A stretch of 64,000 nucleotides of DNA. Source: Ostrinia nubilalis. Lineage: Eukaryota > Arthropoda > Insecta > Lepidoptera > Crambidae. The notes beneath the pieces were generated by a model that saw only the letters and a program-made list of their open reading frames with translations, was not told the DNA's origin and searched no databases. The translations under genes were made by a program, and so were the position numbers. Location of the stretch: the NCBI RefSeq assembly GCF_963855985.1, contig NC_087104.1, positions 14,136,001-14,200,000 of the forward strand, written 5' to 3'. Shown here one piece after another: positions 1 to 12,115 of this stretch (the first letter of the stretch is position 1; every line of letters starts with the position of its first letter).

Positions 1-53
1 CAACATAATATGGGCTGGTGCTGAAAAGAAGTGGCGGAAGAAACTCAGTCACC
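1..53 (-). mobile_element. Partial dispersed LINE/SINE 3'-region repeat
   Basis: On the minus strand this reads like the segment at 11955-12010: a run through ACTGAGTTTCTT, then CTTCTT, CAGCAC and GCCCAT in the same order. It is the truncated start of the same repeat family, cut by the window edge. Family identity is inferred from this internal comparison and from the repeat being common in moths. Confidence 0.55.
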
Positions 54-338
54 TTAGTTCTCAAATATATCACAGCTTTATCAGATAGGTATTTACTGTA
101 AGATGTGATAGTTTGAACAATTAATTCACTTACAATCCTTCTAAATTAGGTGTGCGTCTGTCTCTAGGGGCCTAAACCCATTATTAATATCAAAATTAAA
201 TGGATTACTCATTTTGGTGCGCAACTTACATAAATCATTGAGGACATGACACCACCGCGCCTTTATTAATTTGTCAAGATGAAAACCACATTAATATGAA
301 CAGTTCTTAAACGGAAAATTTCCAACTAAGGTCTAGTG

Positions 339-985
339 CTCAGTCAGAGCCTGAGATATGGGAGCGGCACGGGAGGGGTGACATTGACATTATGACGTGA
401 TAGAAAAGAGCATACAGGGTGGAATTTTGTAATGCCACCTGAAGGGAAAGTACCCTTAATACTGTAAATAGAAAATTTCACTCAAAGAAAACATTTCTTC
501 ATTTTTGAAAAGAAAAAGAATTGCATTCAATGATTTCCGAAAATTTTTCGAAAATACACCACCATAATAATATCATGGCATAACATTTTCTGTAAATAAT
601 TAAAATAATTTAAGATTTCATGGTTTTCCTTTCATTTAATTTATTAAGTTTGTTAGAGAAATTTCATCCATAAACTTAACGACCCTAACGATCGATGCCA
701 TAAAAATACAGGGTGTAATTTTTAACAGATTTTAGATGGTTCGATTCCCGGGTGTGGCTAGCAAATTTTTGGAAATCTTTGAATACAATTCTATTTATTT
801 TCAAAAATAAAGGAATGTTTTCTTGAGTAAAATTTTTTATCTACAATATTAAGAGTGCTTTCCCTCCAGGTGGCATTTCAAAATTCCATCCTGTATACAA
901 CTGAAGGTGATCTGAAGTCTCGCTGACTTTAGACATTACAAAAACACCCTCCCGTGCCGCCCCCATACCCCGGGCACTAACTGAG
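339..985. mobile_element. Foldback element with nested TA-flanked core
   Basis: The outer part 339-412 (CTCAGTCAGAGCC, then GGCACGGGAGGGG) pairs with 896-985 (CCCTCCCGTGCC, GGCACTAACTGAG). The inner part 415-about 553 pairs with about 765-893. The inner core begins CAGGGTGGAATTTTG and ends CCATCCTG, with TA on both sides (413-414 and 894-895), as for Tc1/mariner-type insertions. The middle holds a tRNA-like B box, GGTTCGATTCC, near 739. There is no coding capacity. It may be one long foldback element or a TA-inserted MITE inside another palindrome. Confidence 0.7.
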
Positions 986-1016
986 TATGAGTATGTTCAT
1001 GATTATGTGAATGAAT

Positions 1017-1160
1017 GACCAAGAGTCAAGCTAAGTTTTAGCTTAGCTTGAATAGCTGACGTAGTTTTCTTTAAACGTGTTTAAACTGAAAACTATACAC
1101 TATTAGAAACTCCATCGGCTATGCGATCTAAGCTAAACTAACTTAGCTTATCTCTTGGTC
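1017..1160. mobile_element. Short TIR element (MITE)
   Basis: The left end GACCAAGAGTCAAGCTAAG is answered at the right end by CTTAGCTTATCTCTTGGTC, giving imperfect terminal inverted repeats of about 30 bp around a 144-bp unit. It is non-coding and no clear target duplication was found. Superfamily unknown. Confidence 0.65.
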
Positions 1161-1675
1161 TACTACCCCCATTATACATTCTCCTTAGCAACAATGTTGG
1201 CTCTATATTTGTATTATAACTTTTTCAGCGTCAAAAATATTTGAGTTCAGTACGTGACTCGAATACACTGTTTTTGTTTAATGGTGACTTTTGCCATTGC
1301 CTTTCTTAATTAAATTTACGAGTCAAGCTTCCTGGCTCGTTTTTCCTTTATGGCCGGGAAGCCATATCATTAAGTTTGTTTGTTGCAAACATTATAAACG
1401 TAACAGTTTTTTCAAAAATACATTATAAAGTGAACGTTTTTCCGATCATAAAAATTACATTTCTATTAAAAATACTTACTTCGTTCTTGAATTGGATATT
1501 TTAATAAAGTGGTAAATATTTCAACCTAGATTTTCACGTAATCGTTCGATAAACTCTAAGTATTATCATGAGATTATGAATTTGCTCATTACAACGAACG
1601 AAAGTGCATAGATACAGTGCATATCCAAGATCCACTGATTTTACGATTATTTAATTTCACAAAGTAGATATTATC

Positions 1676-1786
1676 GCTCGTATTCATAAAACACAAGATT
1701 ACACACGAACCAATCACAGAGCTCTATTCAACTCTGTGCGTTCGATTTGCTGCTTCACTTAGCTAGCATCGATTGTGAATACGGGC
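1676..1786 (-). mobile_element. MITE, GCYCGTATTCAC family, copy 1
   Basis: The ends are GCTCGTATTCAT and TGAATACGGGC, an inverted pair. The interior (AACCAATCACAGAGCTCTAT, then GCTGCTTCAC) is the reverse complement of the interior of 53978-54121, so the two are copies of one family in opposite orientations. Non-autonomous and non-coding. Confidence 0.75.
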
Positions 1787-1819
1787 AAGGCACATTCGTC
1801 ACACAAGAAAGAGAAGTTG

Positions 1820-2581
1820 TTAACCTTCAAGCGGGCGCGCGGCGTCGAATCGACCGCGCCTAACACATTTTCGTTCATAACTTTTTTTTTACTTGTTACA
1901 CATATTTCTGATTTTTAGTAGCCTGTCGCTTGCTCATTGTGAGCGAAATAAAGAGCTTACCTCAGCTCTCCGCGCTTTTCCCACCCCATGGCTTGCTGTT
2001 GTTTTAGTCGCGGCGCCGGCGTCGAAAGCACGCCGCGCGCCTGTCGTCGAAAAGGTTACGCGCGACTCTCTATGCGATATAACATTTCTTCGGCTATCAC
2101 CCAATATTATTGAATTAAGCTTGCAATACTGTTTTTTCTTATTAAATAAGTCGTAGACTGTTAGTACAAAGTGAAATAACAGAGGCATTACTACGAAAAG
2201 ATGAAAAAGAGAGTGGATCGGAGCTCAGAGACCAAGCTAAACTGAACCAAAATTATGAAATTATGTTTTATCATTATTTTGTGATTTTTATCGTTTTTAC
2301 CAGATATATGAACTATTCTGAGGTATTTTAAAAGATTTTGTGTTCCAAAATCGGATTTTTCTCCAAATAATATTTGCGTTATGTTAATTGATTAAATAAT
2401 TGTTTCTTTAATTTAATTCAAATTACTTACGACTTTAATACAATCATAATATATCTGCGTACAAAATAATAAATGGTTATTGGAAAATAAGTGCTTTATT
2501 TCTCCACTAGACCCTATAGGTCTTTTCGTTTACGCGCGACCACTGCCGTTACAAAAGACCGCGCGCCCGCTTGAAGGTTAA
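1820..2581. mobile_element. piggyBac-like non-autonomous element with TTAA flanks
   Basis: TTAA at 1820-1823 and 2578-2581 flank inverted ends starting CCTTCAAGCGGGCGCGCGG. TTAA target duplication with ends beginning CC is the hallmark of piggyBac-type elements. The 754-bp body has GC-rich ends (repeated GCGCGC, and ACGCGCGAC near both ends) and an AT-rich middle, and shows no transposase. Two overlapping antisense ORFs of 84-87 codons near the left end are a by-product of the CpG-rich sequence and match nothing I recognise. Confidence 0.8.
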
Positions 2582-5500
2582 CTAAAACTGTCCTGAAAGG
2601 GAGATAAAAAAAACTACGAGTAAGTTCTGAAGATTTCATTACTAGACTATTAGGTAAATACTATAATTCTTGCTAAATACGCCTTCTAAGACTTTCTCGT
2701 ACTTAATTTTATTGCAAAAACCTCGGATTACGAAACGGTTTGCATGTATGACTGCGTACGTTAGCTCGTCATGACCACGGCCGGCGTGGAAACTTGACCT
2801 TGCTGATTATTTGCCTAATAACTCCGAATCGAGTTCAGAATTTGTATTTTTAAGACATTTTTGTAAATATTGAATCAATTTTTATTTTATTGATGATAAT
2901 AATTTAATTTTAGTAAAGAAATTGAGTTTACAATAAATGAAAGGTCGAACTGTTACAGGCGTTTGATATTGTTCGATCCAATACACAACTTAATACTGTT
3001 CTAAATATGTGTATTTTAGACTCATCAGACAGCTACAGCTATCCAATTACATTAAAATGTTAAAATCGTAAATAAAAGAAAATTAGATCATATCTTAAAA
3101 AATAGCTTAAGTTATCGTAAATGTCTACCAATTAACACTTTAACACTAAAAACTCTACACCGAAAGCAGTTATGTTAACGAAAAGGTCAGATTCACTTCC
3201 AATTGAGCTATTACGATTATTTATTAAACTTAATGGTACAATGCCGGTGTAATTAAAGATAATGATGCAATATACATTCTTGCACCCGAAGTAATTCCTT
3301 GATATGAAAGGTGAAGAATAAGGAAGACATTATTTTGTAATTTGTTTCAATTGTTCAAGGGGATGTGAAAGTGAAAATTAAGAAGGATTGTTGCAATTCT
3401 CTACATTAATGTTTGTATTATTTAACGATCTAATGATACGATACATGACTATTGTTGCTAACTTAATTACAATTTCAATATAGGTCAGTGAAATTTGAAA
3501 CAAAGTCAGTCATTCTTTGGGCGATATTATTTTAAAATAGATTTGAAACCAATGAGACTACTTGAAGTACTTACTCTTTTGAATAAAAAATCTTTGGTCA
3601 AAAGAGTATAGGAAGGAACAGCTGATAGCATCTTAACAAAACCAAAAGTTATCTAAGCAACATCAAAAATTGATCAAGATGCAGATGTAATTTCAAAACT
3701 GTACTTAAAATTTATAACGTAACTGCGCGATTTCGCTTAAATATGTTAATGCTCAAACACGAAGGGCAAACTGGTATTGCAAATCAGTTCGTGCATAAAT
3801 AAACCTTGGGCTCTGGTGTCGCATAAAACCGCAATTAATATGACGATTAATGTCAAATTTGCGTTCATAATGTGCGTAAAGTTAAGCGATTTTGCAATCG
3901 ACAAACTATATTTGAAAGCCAATATGAGCCCTATACCAAAAAAATAAAACTCATTTTCATTTTGGTGGTGTTGTGTAAACTGTAGCTCGATTTGGATCCG
4001 TCAGATGCGCGTAAGGAAATATTTTGAAGTCATGGGATAGCTTGGACATATTTGGTTAATATCAGTTGAGTTTCAATTTAGGTTATTGTGCTAATCAGTT
4101 GTAAATAGTCTGTGCCGTTTCAAAAACCACCTTGGGCTTTTTTAATTTATTAATTCCTACTCTAACGAGACCTTCCGTTGACGATATTCTAGTAACCATA
4201 ATAAACACAGTTGATCGAGAAAGCAAAACAAGCCACCGTTAAGTTGTGTTATCATTTGACATTAAGGTCAAAAGCGTCAATTAGTAACGAAACAGGCCAT
4301 AATAATAAAATTATTTTGATAACGCAAGAGGTCATGTACCTAGATGTGTATCGGCTTCATGTGGAATCAAAATTATCTTTTGCAGACCAGGTACATAATG
4401 ACACATTGCAAAAGACAGTGATAATAATAAAATATGATAAAAAGCGAACCTTGACTTCCAAATAGAGATTCTAGAATTGCATTCGGCAAAATGACCTTGA
4501 CATTAGATTCAATTGAAGTCTAATAATAAAACTAAAATATAAAGAATTATTGGCAAAATAAAATAACGCTAACCTAAAAAATACTGAAGAGTAAATTGAT
4601 AAAACAATTGCAACTGTTTTAGAAGTAATTTTATTTATTGAACTAGGTTCTGCAGAAACCAAAACTGAGTTGATTTAAGAGTTTATTAGGTACTACGGCC
4701 TCAATATACCAGCCTTGGTAGAGCCTCGAGCTAACTGTGTGGGTGTTCTTACTCGAAGATTGACGCGTTTTGTAACAGCTTGCACAATAATGTTCGCTCG
4801 GATAATGGCAAGATTTCAAAAGCAGTGATATCCAATTTATTTTATAAAATTCTTCTTAACGGGTTTCACTTTGGGTTCAGTGATGATGGAGTTATGACTT
4901 AAAGCAGGGTCTGAATATAGTTTCAAAATGTGGTCTGCCTTAGCTGTTACTAATATTGGCATAGTCGTCGATCCGTATCTAGATAATATTTATTATGTTA
5001 ATCATTCCCACTAGTTATAATTTAATCTCAAGTCAAATCATAATTTGAATTGCAAATCCTTTAACTAATATTATACTCTAAGATTCTGACTGAACAATTA
5101 ACATTATCTGGCACAAGATCTGTAAATCCCTGATGGATGGTACTACCTCCGTAAAAAAAGAAAAACTTTTCCAATTTGTCAAACTTTGGAGAAAAACAAA
5201 CTCATCTTTAATACTTAATCAATAGTCAATTTAATAAGCGATAAAACGGAGTGCGCACCCATAAAAACCCTGAACGTAAAGTTAAACGAAAAAGTCGCAA
5301 TACGCTAAAGTATATTTCTTGAAAGTTAATAAAAATCGTTCCCAAATGACTGGAGCAAACTTCGCCGTAAACAAACCGATACTGCGCTGATACTGTGAAA
5401 AAAGTAACCCCTCGCCTCCTATAAACAAGAAAAGCGAAAAAGTAATTTGTCAAGTAAATCCTTGCGGAACCCCATTTAGTCGGGAATGGAGACGTAAGTT

Positions 5501-5640
5501 GGAGCGGGACGGGGATAGTTCAAGGTTCTCCTGATTTATGATGAATGTCCTATTAATGATCACTGAGCTCTTTACACGGGAGATAAACCCTCTAAGCGCG
5601 CTAACTCGACTAACAAAGAAGGATTTGACACTCCTTATAG
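2582..5640. other. AT-rich stretch, nothing recognised
   Basis: I see no coding exon, RNA gene or clear repeat here. The ORFs present are short, lack a plausible splice context and look like chance in AT-rich DNA. If the exon at 48.6 kb belongs to a large gene, this is distal intron or the sequence beyond it. Confidence 0.5.
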
Positions 5641-5970
5641 CAATAACAGCATTGTTATTTAATGTTTTGCGTTAAGAGTCGCATCTCAAACTAATATGAA
5701 AATTATAAATGACTTAAAAAATCGAACTGTCGAGCCGGGCGACTGCTCTTCCAACTGAGCTACTTAGACACTGGATGAACATCGACATTTTCAAGTGTAA
5801 TACGCTGTTACGGCCAGCGTTTGTTTCATCAATGTTTGGTATACGGTATGCCTACCCTTTAGGAGAGCAGTCGCCCGGCAAGCGGAAGGAATCGTGGGTT
5901 CAATTCCCACCTTAGGCAGTTCGATTTTTCAAGTTACTCATTTATAATTTTCAAATAACAGCATTGTTAA
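5641..5970. mobile_element. Head-to-head tRNA-derived SINE pair (hairpin)
   Basis: The left arm, 5697-5750, and right arm, 5863-5953, are inverted. GCCGGGCGACTGCTCTT (5734-5750) pairs with GAGAGCAGTCGCCCGGC (5863-5879), and CGAACTG next to TGAAAATTATAAAT pairs with CAGTTCG next to ATTTATAATTTTCA. On the minus strand the left arm carries a tRNA D-arm/A-box (GTAGCTCAGTTGGAAGAGC). On the plus strand the right arm carries a T-arm/B-box (GGGTTCAATTCCC). A 16-bp direct repeat, AATAACAGCATTGTTA, lies at 5642 and 5954. The left copy lacks the T-arm block present in the right copy. I infer two copies of one SINE joined head to head. Confidence 0.65.
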
Positions 5971-8900
5971 TACGAATGATCGTTACGCAAATGTGTTTCT
6001 GTGCAAATACTCTGATGTTCTTAATGTATTTGGATTTTTCCCACAAATTACTTTAGCTATCTCCATCTCCGATAATACGGTTTAGGGAAGTATAACCGAT
6101 CAAACAGAAAACTTTTGATCATTAGTAACTTCGCGTTTTGGCAACACCAACCGTGGTATTAAGAGGTTTGTTTATATAGTGATTTATGTCCTTCTCCTTT
6201 AATTTATTACCGAGATGTCTATTTTTAATTGAACGCCTCTTAGGATCTTATTTATGTGTTTGCGAGTGTAGAGGCACGAGTCGAAAATGAAAAGAATTTG
6301 CGTGCTCCAATTTTTGCATAACTCTCTCGAATGGAATTATAACTGAACATTTAGATACATGCTAATAAGTATCTAAAAGTCCGTTTAGATACAAAAATCT
6401 TTTTAAAGATGTCATGACAATTTTGTCAAAAAGAAAGATCTAAACAATTTTAACAAATCACGCTAATTCCATCATCTAACGTATTTAACGATGACAATTA
6501 TTCTTTTCCCCAGGCAAATTATCGCATAAAACTGTTTCGTTATTTCAAAATAAAAACAAAACAAAAGAGCGTTCGGAGATAGGCGAAGGGGGGGTAGACA
6601 CCGTCCAAGTCCCCTTCCTGTCAATTACCTTGATTAATGAACCTTTCGAATATTGAAACGTTTATTCGGCCGGCGCAAAAGTATTAAATTACTTGAAAAC
6701 TGGTGTTACGGTACCTTATCAACTTTTAATAAAGTTGGTCCGAAAATTGCTCCTTGAAGAAGTTTCGATTATAGCTCGCTGTCAACATCGTTCTAAGTTT
6801 TATGAACTAGGAATATTGAATTGAAAACAACACTGACTTGATTACAGTTGTTGTAATGGTTATACTTGTACCTTTTTGTATATTATACCTAGTACACTAT
6901 TTGATTCTAAAATAACAAGCTTATCTATAAATACGTTTTGTTCAGTATTTACATATACAGAATCACTGCGGAAACAAATTTGCAGGAACAAATAAAAGAA
7001 AAGAACATTGCGACACTCCCGTATACAATTCCACATGAAAAAGTTACTAAGTTTGTAAAAGCGAGGAAGGAAAACATCAATTCCCAACCACTTAAAGTGC
7101 TCCTAAAGGCAATTGTCTCATGATATCGGGAGACTGCCAGGAAAAATAGTCACTTTAGAGGAGGCAACTGTTTTTTCCTAGTTGGCAACATTTGGACATT
7201 TTTATAGCGACACTTAACCGCAATCAACTGGATCATTAGCCTGTAAAGGCCTGCCAAATATCTTCAGTCCGTTTCTACTGTTTTCTCACCCTTTTGCGTG
7301 AAAGATGCTGTTACATACACCTTTTTTGGACGAAACCTCATCGGGCACTGCCAAGTTTTAGCGAGTTTTTGTCCGACAGTCGCTCGCATTCTTTTTGCGT
7401 GCTCTCTTTGCCTTTCGGTTAAGTCACGAGGGGAATTTCTATACGGCTGCTGTAAATAACTTTAAGAGGGATGTTGGCTCGAGATTATTTCTTAAAACTG
7501 AATTGAATTAAGCAGAAGAAACTTCCTGCGAGAGTCAACCGAAAACAAAACAAATCACTCTTGGTCGACCAAAAAACAAAACATCATTTTTAATGAGTCG
7601 AAAACCGAGAATTTTCTCTTCCATTTAGAGAGCAATATTTTTTCTACAACATTTAATCAGAGTAAGAAGCGAAATGGTAATTTGTATGGACCGCTCGATG
7701 TAAATTTTATGCGAGAATTCGCTCGGTGCTCCCCTCTCTCTAAAAGGGGAAGATTTTTGCAGCGGACAGAAAATTTTGCTTAGCCAAGTGAAATTTTAAC
7801 TGCCTCGACAGAGACAGCTCTGGAAACGCGAATACTTAATGCTAACTTACTTCCCTCTGGTTCATTATACTTCATAATTTTCGAAGGAAAAAATTGAGAG
7901 CCAAAGGGTTTGGATATTTTGAACCGTTAGAGCATTCGCTTCTGTTGTTTTAATTTATGATCGATGAGGCACGAGCAGTGTACCATAAAAGGCGCTTAGC
8001 AATAACCATTTTAAAAGGCATTATCTTTGGTAGGCTTCCGTTACAATTTCCGTAAACACAATCTAGGAAATATCTGTTATAAAATTATTAGAACCAGTTA
8101 TTGCTCATTTTGCCTCGCTTATTTCTAAATGCGATCCAGTTTACTAAACGGTCTTAATTGTAGATGTCGTTAAAGATCTAGATTTGAAGAGACGAAATCA
8201 GGAGATGTCAAATTCAGAAAACTTATTTTCAATTCTGAAGTAACTCAAAAGAAAGTCGAGCAGAAAGAAGAATATAATTTCAAAAATACTCAACAAAGTA
8301 GATGTTCAACCGATTTAATTCAACTTAGACTAAATTAATGAAGGTGCCCTTATTTGAAGACGGTTACTTGAAAAGTTTCTTGCAAAACTTTTGAGTTTGT
8401 TTCAATTTGTCAAGACTGATGGAAATCCAATGGGTACGACAATAGCTTTATAATAATAAACAAAAGATGTCAGTTTGATAATGAATTCCGTATGTTTTGT
8501 TGTTGAGCAACTTAAATTAATATAAACAAGTTTGTTCTTGTTTTTGTCGATAACAGATTATTTCCAAGTTTGAATTTTACAATTCATGACGTAGACATTG
8601 AATAATTTGAGCGTTTACTTATACAAATGAGAAATGTTCCAGTTTATTATTTAATGAAATCCTTATAAGAACTATCAAATGAAACTCTTCGTATAGCAAA
8701 CAATTACGACATGCGTTGTTGTATTATTTTGTCATTCATAATTGCTCTAGAAGTTATAAAATCAACTTCTACCCACTAGTAATCATCCATTTAAAGATTT
8801 TGAAGAATTAAATGCATGATATTTTGTTTAGATAGTTATATAAACCGTTTGCTGCAAAATCAGCTCGTAAATAATTTAAATTCATTGCTCTTAAATAGTT

Positions 8901-9090
8901 CGATGTGTATTTATTTTAGAGTGCCCTACAAACGTTTTATGTGAAGCAGTATTACTTGCGTTGCATTACTTCGGACGTTACAGGCGGTAAATTTCCAACT
9001 TTACTGATCGCACACACACTGATCACGACCGCACAATTTAAACATCTTCAACATTAATGCAAATAAAATTTTCAATATATTAATGAAAAT
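5971..9090. other. AT-rich stretch, nothing recognised
   Basis: No exon, RNA gene or repeat family could be recognised. The two overlapping short ORFs near 6.9-7.1 kb are on opposite strands and have no supporting context. Confidence 0.5.
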
Positions 9091-9093
9091 CTA

Positions 9094-9333
9094 TACTTTT
9101 TTACTAATATTATAAAGCTGAAGAGTTTTTTTGTTTGCTTGCACGCGCTATTCTCAGGAACTACTGGTCCGATTTGAAAAATTATTTAATTGTGTTGGAT
9201 AGCCCATTTATCAAGGAAGTCTTTAGGCTACGGCTAATAGGGGCGGAACAGTAAATAAAAGTGTTGCAAAAACGGGAAGTATTGTTCAACCTATTTTCAC
9301 GCGTTTAAAGTCGGGGAAACAGCTAGTGCTCTT
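9094..9333 (+). mobile_element. Dispersed lepidopteran repeat ending in CTAGT
   Basis: It starts with TACTAATATTATAAAGC, continues through GAACTACTGGTCCGATTTG and ends GGGGAAACAGCTAGT. The same layout recurs at 56245-56425 (plus) and 58195-58402 (minus). It is a very common non-coding repeat in moths and butterflies. The CTAG-type end suggests a non-autonomous Helitron-like element, but I cannot prove that class from this copy. Confidence 0.6.
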
Positions 9334-10742
9334 ATAAAAACAAAAGCGAATCTACTCTAGATGCAGATTCGTTAAACTAGACAACACCAAACAAAACCAA
9401 TTTATTTTTAGTTCAATGAAACCTGACACCTTCCGCATACGAATGGCCTACCATCAATAAAATTCTCGTTTGCACAAAGTGAGGTGCTCGTTCTTAACGA
9501 ACTGTAATCGAGGTGACTCCAGGAGTTAAATGGCCGACTAGGATAAATATTAACAAAACAGTTAATGAGGAAGTGGCTACTTACGAGCTTGTATTAAACG
9601 TCGCTTAAAAAGAACAGGAAAGAGATGATATTTTTAACGTTAAACCTAGATTAGTGCTCGTTAACGTTTGTTAGATTAATTCAATCTGTCTATGACCGCA
9701 TTGATATAGCAGAGCTTAGTCCAGTCGTGTACTAATAATAGTGTTTAATGAAACATGCTCTCAATTGTCCAACAATTTTTCATCGTCGTAATTTCGTCAA
9801 CTGAAGTTTTTGTACTTTTCTGGTTCAAAAGGTTATTTATTTTTGTGACTCAAAACATCTTTCACAGTTATTTTGTTCAAGCTGATTATGATAAAAATAT
9901 TTTTTTTACCATAAAACGATGAATATAGAAATATGCACATGAGCTCCACTTCTTTGAAGAAAAATATTTAATCAAAGCAAACATAAATAACAAAACAAAT
10001 AGCAATGATAATCCTAAAGATAAAGACCCCATATAAAACCCCCATAGTGAGAGCTCTCCGAGAGAAAATATTTTGAATGACATGGGTTATGGGGGAATGC
10101 ATGGCATTCCTGCGTTCATTTTATTCCCCTTTCATAACTCTTTATTTATAGGGCTCACCCGGATACGCTATAAAACAATTTTGAAAGTTTATTGTAGCAT
10201 ATTGGAAATATCACAACCTACATTGTAAGAAAATAATGAGATTTACTTTTAAAATGAGCTGACTTATTTTTAACGACCATCGGGTCGTATGTCTGTATGT
10301 TGTAATCGTACAACATACTCGTACGAGTACATTATTGTAGGTGCATCAAGATCTACATGTCCTCATTTCCTATCAAATATATTTCCAGCTGTAAAACGTG
10401 CCAAGGATAAAAATAAAGTAACTCATAGCACGTTTAAGCCTCCACATCACAGCATGACCACGGAGTGCTAATGCTAATCGAAGGCTTGCATTTCATTAAG
10501 GTATAAATAAAGGAAAAAGCATAGCTCTGATAAGTACTCCAGAGTATACTACACGCGATTTTCATATTAATCTACTACATGCTATAGCAGTTTCTGTATG
10601 GAAGTTTTACAGACTACAAAGTTTTTAATTGCTTCTTTCCCCTAGTCTAGTTCTTAAAGTAAGCATAGAGAAGTATAGTTTTATTTAAAGCACATATCAA
10701 AAGCACCTTAATGAAAAAGGGCTACTATAAAGTTGATGATTA
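9334..10742. other. Nothing recognised
   Basis: AT-rich sequence without convincing exon or repeat signals. The two 60-65-codon ORFs in it have no recognisable motif. Confidence 0.45.
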
Positions 10743-11850
10743 TACAGTGTGAGTCACGTTAAAGTGTACATATGAAAATATATGAAACTAGACCTATTTT
10801 TATCGATAAAAAAGAGGTCAAAAAATTTTTGAGATTTTTTTAAAAAAAATTATAGGTTTTTTTTTCTTCCAATTACTTATTGTAAAGAAAACGTAATAAC
10901 TTTTAAACTAAGCGGTATATCCTGATAAAATAAAAACAGTAATAATGCTAAATAACAGGCGATACTAAAAAAATACATGACATACCTAGAAAATGCCAAC
11001 AAATAATAAAAAATGATACTTTTTGAAAAAAATCTGCTTAAAAATTCGTATTTTTTTGGTTATTTGATAAATTTCTCCAAAAAATGCCCCTATAACAGGT
11101 GGTTTTTATTACTTTTTATTATTCTCTATCGTATTACTTTTGTAAAACCAAAAATCGCATGTCTCTATCCCTATCACAACGTTTGCAATGATCGTTTGAA
11201 CTAAGCCTCTCCGGGCGCGCCATTCAACGCTTCGTTAACAACGAAACTGAAAGTGACTCTAGATTTGTAATTTTGATAAAGACAAGTTAGATTTCAAATA
11301 AAAACAAAAGATTTCGAAGTAAAATAAGCATTTGAGTTAAAATTAAAATTGTCTCTACCTGTAGCGAAGAAAAATGTGATGGCAGGCCTTTGTTCAAACG
11401 ATCATAGCAAATGTTGTGATAGGGATAGAGACATGCGATTTTTAGTTTTACAAAAGTGATACGATAGAGAATAATACAAAGTAATAAAAACCATCTGTTA
11501 TAGGGGCATTTTTTGGAGAAATTTATCAAATAACCAAAAAATTGCGAATTTTTAAGCAGATTTTTTTCAAAAAGTATCATTTTTTATTATTTGTTGGCAT
11601 TTTTTGTGTATTTTATGTATTGTTTTAGTATTGCCTGTTATTTAGCATTATCACTGTTTTTATTTTATCAGGATATACCGCTTAGTTTAAAAGTTATTAC
11701 GTTTTCTTTACAATAAGTAATTGGAAGAAAAAAAATTCTATAAAAAATTAAAAAAAAAACTCAAAAAATTTTTGACCTCTTTTTTGTCGATAAAAATAGG
11801 TCTAGTTTCATCTATTTTCATATGTACACTTTAACGTGACTCACACTGTA
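10743..11850. mobile_element. 1.1 kb near-palindromic TA-flanked element
   Basis: The ends are CAGTGTGAGTCACGTTAAAG (10745) and its complement ending at 11848, with TA at 10743-10744 and 11849-11850. The arms run 10745-about 11206 and about 11385-11848, roughly 463 bp each and very similar. The spacer is about 177 bp. Because the arms mirror each other, the same 60-odd-codon ORF beginning MILFEKNLLKNS appears once on each strand. TA flanks and a CAGTG start fit a Tc1/mariner-type foldback. There is no transposase, so the mirrored ORF is probably meaningless. Confidence 0.85.
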
Positions 11851-11940
11851 TAAAGGATAAAAATGTTTGGAATGTTTAACTACTTAGCTCGCATTAATAC
11901 TTATGACTATAATTTGTATATTTTAAAGACTGTAAAACCT

Positions 11941-12115
11941 TGAAAAGGAGGCTGACAATAGTGACTGAGTTTCTTGCGCTGCTTCTTCTCAGCACTGGCC
12001 CATTTATTGTCCCGAAGCAGTGGTAGGGTTAATATTGGGACGTGTAAAAGCGCTTTTTTAAAGCCTATTTGCAAAAATAAATGAATTTATGAATGTATGA
12101 ATTTATTTAATTTAC
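11941..12115 (+). mobile_element. Dispersed LINE 3'-end-like repeat
   Basis: It runs from GACTGAGTTTCTTGCGCTGC through CAGCACTGGCCCATTTATTG and GAAGCAGTGGTAGGGTTAAT to GCCTATTTGCAAAAATAAAT, ending in a loose GAATTTAT tail. Similar stretches lie at 1-53 (minus), 29986-30068 and 58620-58805. The fixed 3' order and simple tail suggest the 3' end of a non-LTR element or its SINE derivative. Confidence 0.6.

Noticed and set aside
737..760. Isolated GGTTCGATTCCCGGG suggesting a tRNA gene
   Set aside because: No A box or acceptor stem at the right distance; it lies in the loop of a foldback element.
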